Translations under genes and position numbers: made by a program | Origin: Antilocapra americana | Lineage: Eukaryota; Chordata; Mammalia; Artiodactyla; Antilocapridae | DNA length: 64,000 nucleotides | Reading direction: 5' to 3' | Assembly (NCBI GenBank): GCA_007570785.1 | Contig: ML660772.1 | Location: 36,308,815-36,372,814 of the forward strand | The notes under the pieces: model-generated | The model's database searches: none | What the model was told of the DNA's origin: nothing | The model's input: the letters and a program-made list of their open reading frames with translations, nothing else | In this document: piece by piece, positions 21,686-31,077 of the stretch | How the letters are laid out: each line of letters opens with the position of its first letter | Numbering within the stretch: the stretch's first letter is position 1

Positions 21686-22335
21686 TCTTTTCCAATGAGT
21701 CGGCACTTCCCATCAGGTGATCAAATATTGGAGCTTCAGCTTCAGCATCAGTCCTTCCAATGAATATTCAGGGCTGATTTCCTTTAGGATTGACTGGTTT
21801 GATCTCTGGGCAGTCCAAGGGACTCTCAAGAGTCTTCTACAGCACCACAGCTGGAAAACATCAATTCTTTGGCACTTAGCCTTTTTTTGTGGTCCAACTC
21901 TCACATCCATACACGACTTTTGGGAAAACCATAGCTTTGACTCTATGGACAAAGTGAGGTCTCTGCTTTTTAATATACTGCCTAGGTTTGTCATAGCTTT
22001 CCTTCCAAGGAGCAAGCATCTTTTCATGACTGCAGTGACTGTCTACAGCAATTTTGGAGCCCAAGAAAATAAAGTTTGTCACTGCTTCCAAAAGGATCAG
22101 ATGCCATGGTCTTATTTATTTATTTTTTTTAGTTTTTTTAATGTTGAGTTTTAACCCAGTTTTTTTTCACTCTACTCTTTCATCCTCATCAAGAGGCCCT
22201 CTAGTTCCTCTTCACCTTCTGCCATTGCCATTAGAGTTCTATCCTCTGCATATCTGAGCTTATTGATATTTCTCCTGGCAGTCTTGATTCCAGCTTGTGA
22301 TCCATCGAACCCAGCATTTTGCATGATGTACTCTG

Positions 22336-22503
22336 CATGTGTACATGCTAAGGTAGCCTGCCAGGCTCCTCTGTCCATGGGATTCTCCAGGCAAGAACAC
22401 TGGAGTGGGTTGAATGCCCTCTTCCAGAGATCAAACCCCTATCTCTTATGTCTTTTGCATTGGCAGGCTGTTTCTTTACCATTAGCACCACCTGGGAAGT
22501 CCA
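22336..22503 (-). mobile_element. Bov-tA SINE fragment nested in BovB
   Basis: TAGCCTGCCAGGCTCCTCTG to CATTAGCACCACCTGGGAAG is a reverse Bov-tA that splits BovB between TGATGTACTCTGCA and AAGTTAAATAAGCAGGGTGA. About 40 bp of the SINE 3' end is missing. Confidence 0.85.
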
Positions 22504-22504
22504 G

Positions 22505-23310
22505 AACTGTGAATAGAAGTTAAATAAGCAGGGTGACAATATACAGCCTTGAGGTACTCCCTTCCCAATTTTGAACCAATCAACTACTCTGTGTCCAGTT
22601 CTAATTGATGCTTCTTGACTTGCATACCGGTTTCTCAACAGACAGGTAAGGGAGTCTGGTACTCCCCTCTCTTTAAGAGATTTTAACAAACTGTTGGGAT
22701 CCACACAGTCAAAGACTTAGCATACTCAATGAGGCAGAAATAGATGCTTTTTCAGGAATTCCCTTGCTTTTTCTATGATCCAAATGATATTGGCAATTTG
22801 GTCTCTGGTTCCTCTGCCTTTTCTAAATCCAGCTTATACATCTAGAAGTTCTCGGTTCACATACTGTTGAAGTCTAGCTTGAAGAATTTTAAGCATAACC
22901 CTGCAAACATGTAAAGTGAGGGCAACTGTACAGTAGTTTGAATATCTTTGGCACTGATCTTCTCTGGGACTGGAATGCAAATTAACCTTTTCCAGTCCTA
23001 TGGCCACTGCTGAGTTTTCCAAATTTGCTGACATATTGAATGCAGCACTTCAACAACATCATTTTCTAGGATTTTAAATAGCTCAACTGGTATTCCTTCA
23101 CCTCTACTAGCTTTGTGTGCAGCAATGCTTCCTAAGGCCCACTTGATTTCACATTCTAGGATGTCTGGCTCTACGTGAGTTACTACACCATCGTGGTTAT
23201 CCAGGTCATTAAGGCCTTTCTTGTACAGTTCTTCTGTGTATTCCTGCCACCTCTTCTTAATCTCTTCTGCTTCTGTTAGGTCCTTACCATTTCTGTCTTT
23301 TATCACATGC
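22505..23310 (-). pseudogene. BovB reverse transcriptase remnant (minus copy)
   Basis: Fragments include NRYASQEASIRTGHRVVDWF, GVPQGCILSPCLFNFYSQF and, across the SINE insertion, NKLRYAEDRTLMAMAEG near 22230. The reverse transcriptase active-site motif YADD is YAED here (TAT GCA GAG GAT), so the first catalytic Asp is changed. Multiple frameshifts and the nested SINE break the frame, and the element cannot be active. Confidence 0.85.
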
Positions 23311-23953
23311 CATCCTCACATGAAATGTTCCCTTGATATTTTCAAGTTTCTTGAAATGATCTCTGGTATTTCCCATTCTATTGTTTACTTCTTTGCACTG
23401 TTCATTTATGAAGGGCTTCTTATCATTCCTTGCTATTCTCTAGAACTCTGCATTCAGTTGGGTATATCTTTCCTTTTCTCCTTTGCCTTTCACTTCTCTT
23501 CTTTTCTCAGCTATTTGTAAGGCCTCCTCAGACAATCATTTTGCCATCCTGCATTTCTTTTTCTTTGGTATGGTTTTGATCACTACATGCTGTCCATAGT
23601 TCTTCAGACACTCTATCAGATCTACTCCTTTGAAGCTAGTCATCACCATCACTGTATAATCGTAAGGGATTTGACTTAGGTCATACCTGAATGGCCTAGT
23701 GGTTTTCCTTACTTTCTTCAATTTAAGCCTGAGTTTTCCAATAAGGAGCCCATGAGCTAAGCTACAGGCAGCTCCAGGTTTTGTTTTTTTATTGACTATA
23801 TAGAGTTTCTCCATCTTGATGTGCAAAGAACATAACCAATCTGATATCGGTATTGACCACCTGATGATGTCCACGTATAGTGATCTCTTGGGTTGTTGGA
23901 AAATGGTATTTTCTATGACCAGTGTGTTCTCTTAAGAAAACTCTGTTAGCCTT

Positions 23954-24090
23954 TGCCCTGCTTCTTTATTTATTTTTTATTTTTTTAATTGTTTTTGCCA
24001 TACATTGTCATGATATCACCATGGGTTTACATATGCTTCCCCTCTGGAACCCCCCTCCCTCTTCCCTCCCCTGCCCTGCTTCTTTATTTA
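23954..24090 (-). mobile_element. 99-bp L1 3' tail insertion with 19-bp target duplication
   Basis: TGCCCTGCTTCTTTATTTA occurs at 23954-23972 and 24072-24090. Between them lies a T-rich run and the reverse complement of the L1 3' UTR end (CATACATTGTCATGATATCA, CCATGGGTTTACATATGCTT). This is a textbook target-primed L1 insertion, extremely 5'-truncated, inside BovB. Confidence 0.93.
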
Positions 24091-24319
24091 GTACTCCAAG
24101 GCCAAACTTGCCTATTATTCTGGGTCTCTCTTGACTTCCTACTTTTTCATTCCAATCCCCTATGATGAAAAAGACATAGTTTTTCAGTGTTAGTTCTAGA
24201 AAGTCTTGTAAGTCTTCATAGAAGCAGTCAACTTCAGCTTCTTCTGCATCAGTGGACAGTACATTGACTTGGATTACTGTGATGTTGAATGGTTTGCTTT
24301 GGAAATGAACTGAGATCAT
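24008..24319 (-). pseudogene. BovB endonuclease remnant (minus copy)
   Basis: Reads MISVHFQSKPFNITVIQVNV and FYEDLQDFLELTLKNYVFFI and IGDWNEKVGSQERPRIIGKF. The GDWN motif of the AP-type endonuclease is recognisable. The L1 insertion and frame breaks truncate it. Confidence 0.85.
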
Positions 24320-25099
24320 TCTATCATTTTTGAGGTTGCACTGAAGTATTGCATATTGTACTCTATGAGGGCTATTCCATTTCTTCTAAGTGAGTCTTGC
24401 CCACAGTAGTAGATACAATGTCATCTGAATTAAATTTGCCCATTCTTGTCCATTTTAGTTCACTGATTCCTAAGATGTTGATGTTCAATCTTGCCATCTC
24501 CTGGCTGACCACGTCCAATTTACCTTGATTCAAGGACCTAACATTCCGGGTTCTTATGCAATATTGTTCTTTACTGCATCAGACTTTACTTTCACCACCA
24601 GACATATCCAAAACAGAACATCATTTCCACTTTGGCCCAGACATTTCATTCTTTCTGAAGCTATTAGTAATTGCCCTCTGCTCTTCCTCGGTAGCATATT
24701 AGACACCCTCTGACACAGAGGGCTCATCTTCTGGTGTTAGATCTGTTTGCCTCTTAAATACTGCTGATTGGGTTCTCTTGGCAAGAAATACTGGAGTGCA
24801 GTGCCACTTCTTCCTTCAGTGGACCACACTGTATCCTAACTCTGCACTCTGACCCGTTCATCCTGGGTGGCCCTGCATGGCAAGGCTCATGGCTTCACTG
24901 AGCTATGCAAGCCCTTTCACCACAAGAAGGCTGTGATCCATGAAGGGGAAGTGACCAACTACAGACTTTATTTTTGGTCTTCACATTACTCAACAGCTTC
25001 CAACCTAACTGATCTCTCTGCTCTTCAATACACCCCTCATGGATTCCCTCACACCTCACTGGTCGCCCTCTAATGTTGCTCCTTTGCTGGCCCCTTCCC

Positions 25100-25590
25100 T
25101 TTTTGAAGACTTCTTAATAATAGAGTCAGGCAAGCCTCATTTATTTCTCTTATTTTTCCTATCTGTGTTCACTGCTTTCATAACCTAATCCAGTTCCATG
25201 ACTCTAAAAACTATCTCTAGACTGCTGACTCTCAGATTTGTAAATCCAGATCATACCCATCTTCAGAATTCTTGCTGATCTGGTATCTCCTACAGAGACA
25301 CCCTAACAATGTCTCAAATTCATAATTCAAAATGTAACTCCTGATCTTTATCAATAAAACCAGCTTCACCCACAGCCTTCCTCTTGACAGCTGAGGGCAA
25401 CGCTATCCTGGTTTGTTGTTCAGGCTGAAAATCTTGGGAGTTATCCACAAATCCCCTCTCTCATACTTCACAGTCAGCCATTAGAAAGTTCTGTTGGCTC
25501 ATCCTCAGCAATATTCAGAACCCACATGTCCTTATCTACTCTGACCCTGAACTGAGAAGTCATTACTTGCTACAGTAGGCCTGGGACTTC
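25100..25590 (+). repeat. L2 LINE internal fragment
   Basis: TTCTGTTGGCTCATCCTCAG, GAAAATCTTGGGAGTTATCC and CAAAATGTAACTCCTGATCT follow L2. Probably the same old element as 25985-26345. Confidence 0.65.
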
Positions 25591-25727
25591 CTAGTTGATT
25601 TTGGACAAAGCAGTCAGAGACACCATTGCAATGTACACCATTCTTATTAGGGACACTGGCAGGATTGGCTTTTACAATTAGTATGAGATTCCTTTATCTT
25701 TTTACTAACCATTTAAACAATTTTTTT

Positions 25728-25762
25728 GGAATATAGTTGATTTACAATGTTGTGTTAGTTAG
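25728..25762 (-). mobile_element. L1-like tail fragment
   Basis: GAATATAGTTGATTTACAAT then GTTGTGTTAGTT is the reverse complement of the tail seen near 3550-3595. Confidence 0.5.
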
Positions 25763-25984
25763 AAGCTCACTATGTCTAATAAGTTGATAAAAGCAAATTT
25801 AAACATGAAATAGCTAACAAATATCTTTTTTAATAGGGTAGGAATGCTTATAATGTTCCTAAATTAAAAAATGACAAGAATTCTTAAAAAAAAAGTACAC
25901 CAGGTCCCTATGCTTAAACACTGAAATAGCTACCTTAAGTCCCCCAAATGGCTCCACCCTCCTCCCCTCCTGTAAATTCTTTGA

Positions 25985-26345
25985 CCTGTCTTCGTACTTA
26001 CTTCCCTCACTCATTCCAACCCTGTCATTCAGCCCTGAGTGCCGCTCCTCAGACACACACATAGGCTCCTACTTGTTAGGGCCTCAGTCCACTTGACATT
26101 CTGCCTGGAAAGTTCTTACCTGAGAGATCCTCATAGCTACCCCTTCCTCACCTCCAAGTGTTTGCTCAGATGTCTTAGTGGTGAGGCTACCCTGCCTATC
26201 ATTTTAAACATTAAAGCCCACCCTTCTCACTCCCCACCTCTCTTAGTCATTTACGTAGCACATATGACCATCTCACATACTATAGAATGAATCATTTCTT
26301 ATGTTTATTGTTCATTTTCTGTCACAATACTAGAATGTAAGCTTA
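25985..26345 (+). repeat. L2 LINE 3' fragment
   Basis: TTCTGCCTGGAAAGTTCTTA, GTTTGCTCAGATGTCTTAGT, CATATGACCATCTCACATAC and ATACTAGAATGTAAGCTTAA follow the L2 3' region. Confidence 0.75.
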
Positions 26346-26603
26346 AGACCAATGACTGAGAGAGCTGACTGACTGGATGGGGTGAGTGATAATCCTGACA
26401 TAATGATCATACTATTTCACCTGATCCAGCACTCTAGGTCAGTAGGTGCCCAATATGCTACTGGAAATCAGTAGAGACATAACTTCAGAAAGAATGAAGG
26501 GATGGAGCCAAAGCAAAAATAACACCCAGTTGTGGATGTGACTGGTGATAGAAGCAAGATCTGATGCTATAAACAGCAATACTGCATAGGAACCTGGAGT
26601 ATT

Positions 26604-27164
26604 ATGTCCATGAATCAGGGCAAACTGGAAGTGGTCAAACAGGACATGGCAAGAGTCAAAGTTGACATTCTAGGAATCTGCAAACTAAAATGCATTGGAA
26701 TTAGTGAATTTAACTCAGATGACCATTATATCTACTACTCTGGGCAGGAATCCCTCAGAAGAAATGGAGTAGCCATCATAGTCAACAAAAGAGTCCAAAA
26801 TACAGTACTTGGATTCAATCTCAAAAATGACAGAATGATCTCTGTTCCTTTCCAAGGCAAACCATTCAATATCATGGTAATCCAAGTCTATGCTCCAACC
26901 AATAACGCTGAAGAAGCTGAAGCTGAACAGTTCTATGAAGACCTACAAGACCTTCTGGAAGTAATACCCAAAAAAGATGTCCTTTTCATTATAGGGGACT
27001 GGAATGCAAAAGTAGGAAGTCAGGAAACACCTGGAGTAACAGGCAAATTTGGCCTTGAAGTACAGAATGAAGCAGGGCAAAGGCTAACAGAGGTTTGCCA
27101 AAAGCACACACTGGTCACAGAAAACACCCTCTTCAAACAACACAAGAGAAGACTCTACACATGA
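26604..27164 (+). pseudogene. BovB endonuclease frame (plus copy)
   Basis: A 186-residue open stretch matches the AP-type endonuclease of RTE-clade LINEs. Visible motifs are VIQVYAPTNNAEEAEAEQFY and VLFIIGDWNAKVGSQE (GDWNA). It stops at TGA just after the RLYT motif, where intact BovB would continue. The role would be target-site nicking; here it is a remnant separated from its reverse transcriptase. Confidence 0.88.
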
Positions 27165-27472
27165 ACATCACCAGACAGTCAATAATGAAATCAGATTGAT
27201 TATATTCTTTGCAGCCAAAGATGTGACTGTGGCTCAGATGATGAACACCTTATTGCCAAATTCAGACTTAAATTGAAGAAAGTAGGGAAAACCACTAAAC
27301 CATTCAGTTCAGTTCAGTTCAGGAGGGTCATAGCAAACACCCTCCTCCAACAACACAGAGAAGACTCTACACATGGACATCACCAGATGGTAGACACCGA
27401 AATAAGACTGATCATATTCTTTGCAGCCAAAGATGGAGAAGCTCTATACAGTCAGCAAAAACAAGACTGGGA

Positions 27473-28033
27473 GTGGACTATGGCTCAGGTAATGAACTCC
27501 TTATTGCCAAATTCAGTCTTAAATTGAATAAAGTGGGGGAAACCACTAGACCATTCAAGTATGACCTAAATCAAGTCCCTTATGATTATACAGTGGAAGT
27601 GAGAAATAGATTTAAAGGACTAGATCTGATAGATAGAGTGCTTGATGAACTATGGACAGAGGTTCGTGACATTATACAGGATACAAGGATTAAAACCATC
27701 CCCAAGAAAAGGAAATGCAAAAAAGCAAAATGGCTGTTTGAGGAGGCCTTACAAATAGCTAAGAAAAGAAGAGAAGCAAAAAGCAAAGGAGAAAAGGAAA
27801 GATATTCCCATTTGAATGCAGAGTTCCAAAGAATAGCAAGGAGAGATAAGAAAGCCTTTCTTGGTGATCAATGCAAAGAAATAGTGGAAAACAATAGAAT
27901 GGGAAAGACTAGAGATCTCTTCCAGGAAATTAGAGACAACAAGGAAACATTTCATGCAAAGATAAAGGACAGAAATAAAGGGCTCAATAAAGGACAGAAA
28001 TCGTATGGACCTGACAGAAGCAGAAGATATTAA
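27473..28033 (+). pseudogene. BovB linker/N-terminal RT frame (plus copy)
   Basis: A 186-residue open stretch includes TTRPFKYDLNQVPYDYTVEV, RVLDELWTEVRDIIQDTRIK and KAFLGDQCKEIVENNRMGKT, the region between endonuclease and reverse transcriptase. It begins after the internal duplication and ends in a frameshift in an extra GGGCTCAATAAAGGACAGAA repeat. Confidence 0.85.
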
Positions 28034-28239
28034 GAAGAGGTGGCAAGAATACACAGAAGAACTAAACAAAAAAGATCTTCAAAACTGAGTTAATCATGAT
28101 GGTGTGATCACTCACCTAGAGCCAGACATTCTGGAATGAAGTCAAGTGGGTCTTAGGAAGTATCACTACGAACAAAGCTAGTGAAGGTGATGGAATCCCA
28201 ATTGAGCTATTTCAAATCCTAAAAGATGATGCTGTCAAA

Positions 28240-29231
28240 GTGCTGCACTCAATATGTCAGCAAATATGGAAAACTCGGCAGTGGCCACAGGACTGGAAAA
28301 GGTCAGTTTTCATTCCAATCCCAAAGAAAGGCAATGCCAAAGAATGCTCAAACTACTGCACAATTGCACTCATCTCACATGCTAGTAAAGTAATGCTCAA
28401 AATTCTCCAAGCCAGGCTTCAGCAATACATGAACCGTGAACTTCCAGATGTTCAAACTTGTTTTAGAAAAGGCAGAGGAACCAGAGACCAAATTGCCAAC
28501 ATCCACTGGATCATCGAAAAAGCAAGAGAGTTTCAGAAAAAACATCTATTTCTGCTTTATTGATTATGCCAAAGCCTTTGACTGTGTGGATCACAATTAA
28601 CTGTGGAAAATTCTGAAAGAGATGGGAATACCAGACCACCTGACCTGCCTCTTCAGGAACCTGTATGCAGGTCAGGAAGCACAGTTAGAACTGGACATGG
28701 AACAACAGACTGGTTCCAAATAGGAAAAGGAGTATGTCAAGGCTGTATATTGTCACCCTGCTTATTTAACTTATATGCAGAGTACATCAAGAGAAACACT
28801 AGGCTGGAAGAAGAACAAGCTGGAATCAAGATTGCTGGGAGAAATATCAATAACCTCAGATACGCAGGTGACACCACCCTTATGCAGAAAGTGAGGAAGA
28901 ACTAATGAGCCTCTTGATGAAAGTGAAAGAGGAGAGTGAAAAAGTTGGTTTAAAGCTCAGCATTCAGAAAACTAAGATCTTTGCACCCGGTCCCATCACT
29001 TCATGGCAAATAGATGGGGACACAGTGGAAACAATGGCTGGCTTTATTTTGGGGGGCTCCAAAATCATTGCAGATGGTGACTGCAGCCATGAAATTAAAA
29101 GACTCCTACTCCTTGGGAGGAAAGTTATGACCAACCGAGACAGCATATTAAAAAGCAGAGACATTACTTTGCCAACAAAAGTCCGTCTAGTCAAGGTAAC
29201 GGTTTTTCCCAGTAGTCATCTATGGATGTGA
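28240..29231 (+). pseudogene. BovB reverse transcriptase fragments (plus copy)
   Basis: Three adjoining frames (28240-28563, 28603-28905, 28905-29231) cover the RT domain. Recognisable blocks are VFIPIPKKGNAKECSNYCTI, CFRKGRGTRDQIANIHWIIE and GVCQGCILSPCLFNLYAEYI. The active-site motif YADD is YAGD (TAC GCA GGT GAC), removing a catalytic Asp. With the frame breaks this copy is inactive. Confidence 0.88.
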
Positions 29232-30139
29232 GTGTTGGACTATAAAGAAAGCAGAATGATGAGGAACTGATGCTTTTAAACTGTGGTGTTGGAGAAGACT
29301 CCTGAAAGTCCCTTGGACTGCAAGGAGATCCAACTGGTCAATCCTAAAGGACATCAGTCCTAGGTGTTCATTGGAAGGACTAATGTTGAAGCTGAAACTC
29401 CAATACTTTGGCCACCTGATGTGAAGAACTGACTCATTTGAAAAGACCTTGATGTTGGAAAAGATTGAGGGCAGGAGGAGAAGGGGACGACAGACGATGA
29501 GATGGTTGGATGGCATGACTGATTTAGTGGACATGAGTTTGGGTAGGCTCTGGGAGTTGGTGATGGACAGGGAGGCCTGGCGTGCTGTGGTTCATGAGGT
29601 CACAAAGAGTCGGACATGACTGAGCAACTGAAATGAACTGAACACTCCATATTCACACACCCACAAGTGAAACTTTCACAGCATGTGCTGAGAAGTATAT
29701 ACTCTTAGATCTGGAATGGAATCTAAACGTTATCTTCCTAGACAGGCAGGCAACCAGATATTGAAAGATAACTGACCTGCCTACATTCACACAGTCAGCT
29801 AATAGCAAACTACTTGGCCATGATATATATACTTTTTACCTTCCTAGTCTCATGTTTAGAAAGATAATCTAAGGGAGAAGAATAAAAGCAATTATTATTA
29901 AATATTGTCCAAGGTCAAAGACAAGAACGACCTAGCATTGTTTTAGTAATTCTGTAAAAAGCCATTGTACAGGGAAAAATAAAAGTATCCCATTTATAAT
30001 CAGTGTTTCTGTAGCAGCTAGTGTCCAAAGGAACATAAGAGAATGAGAAAACTGAAGCTGCGTGAGCATCTTCCCTACAGTCCCGGCGGCCCCTGCCTTG
30101 TGGATGCAGGGCAAGCAGCGCAGCTGCGCGGGCACTCAC

Positions 30140-30257
30140 TCAGGTTCTCCAGCAGGTGCTTGCAGTCATCAGTAGCAACGTCGTGTGCAGTCCGATTACA
30201 CTTGTCTCTTCTCTCTGGCTCCAGCCCTCCGTGCCTACACAAGACTTCTAGGCAGTT
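30140..30257 (-). CDS. CTTNBP2: CTTNBP2 exon: last ankyrin repeat
   Basis: This 118-nt exon enters in phase 0 (TTCACAG acceptor) and leaves in phase 1 (CTGA/GTGAGT). It encodes [20 protein letters not shown] followed by [19 protein letters not shown]. That completes the last ankyrin repeat with the degenerate [12 protein letters not shown] form typical of this family, followed by the capping helix. It is isolated: 12.2 kb of intron precedes it and 10.1 kb follows it, both dense in retrotransposons. The sequence on the + strand here has a raised GC content relative to the surrounding introns. Confidence 0.96.
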
Positions 30258-31077
30258 CTGTGAAGACAAGAACTCCATTACCTCCTATCCAAATGAGTCA
30301 ACTCAAGTGAAAACTCCAAGGGAAGATTCAGTGGCCTGTAGCAAGCCAATCAGGAATTCTCAGTCAGAAAGCTTATTTCTTTTCCAACAACCCAAATATA
30401 CAGATTAATCTAAACACTGCCTCCAAGTGAAAAGCAAAGAGGGCTTCATTTACATGTGATTCACAGGATCAAAACACTGCTGCTCTGGGCCTCTTAGGTT
30501 TCAAGAGAAAAAAATTGGCTTACTAATCACTCAGTTTGCAGAGTGCCATTAAGGCAAAAAGACGTGGGCAGATAGTATCCTTTTATGGTGATCTGGAAAT
30601 ACAAGAAGACTTCTGCTACAACCGGATGCCCAGTTCTGTCTTCTAGACCAGGCATTGCCTTCCTGGTCATGAAAGCACAGGGCTCCAATTCTGTCCCAGA
30701 GTCCTTGTAAGCACAAATATATTTTGAATCTTATGCTGTCTTATTTTTTGTTTGAAAATTATATGTAAACACCACATTGACTGAGGTTTTAGAAAAATGC
30801 TCTCAATAGACATGGAAGTTACATGTCCTTGCTTTTTCAGTTTCTTCTGTGTTGCTCCAGGGAGTCTCCACTCAAAAGGTATCACTAGCCTTTGAAGTGA
30901 AAGGTCTTGGTTTTCTAAAATTTTTCAATTCAAAGTGGTAGACAGATAATTTATATATACCCGAACATTTTCAAGTTAGTGCATGGCAGGATACTACATT
31001 GGGATATTTATCAAGGAACTCTACTACTTCAACTTCTACTACTTCCTGATTTGTCTACCGATTTCCCCTCAAAGTAA

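Larger units (their letters stand above)
21302..24955 (-). mobile_element. BovB LINE, near full length, with three nested insertions
   Basis: Read on the minus strand this follows BovB from its 5' leader (near 24955) through endonuclease and reverse transcriptase to its 3' end. Landmarks on the + strand are TCAGTCCTTCCAATGAATAT, CAAGGGACTCTCAAGAGTCT, CCATTTTAGTTCACTGATTC and TTGATTCAAGGACCTAACAT. Later insertions split it: a forward Bov-tA (21487-21674), a reverse Bov-tA (22336-22503) and a 99-bp L1 tail (23973-24071). Confidence 0.92.
26427..29644 (+). mobile_element. BovB LINE, endonuclease to 3' end
   Basis: Forward BovB: AGGTGCCCAATATGCTACTG, CAACACCC-type leader, GACCATTATATCTACTACTC, GGAAGTGAGAAATAGATTTA, GGCCACAGGACTGGAAAAGG and a 3' end with GAGTCGGACATGACTGAGCA and TGAACTGAAC. 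The 5' leader is missing. The frame is broken by frameshifts and an internal duplication at 27115-27560. Confidence 0.93.
20056..30139 (-). other. CTTNBP2: 10-kb CTTNBP2 intron with inverted BovB pair
   Basis: Dominated by two BovB LINEs in opposite orientation (21302-24955 minus, 26427-29644 plus) separated by about 1.5 kb that is mostly L2-derived. A MIR lies at 20450-20660. The stretches 20060-20440, 20665-21300 and 29650-30139 hold nothing I can name. Confidence 0.85.

Noticed and set aside
21717..22154. 145-codon plus-strand open frame
   Set aside because: Antisense of the BovB 3' region in the minus-strand element.
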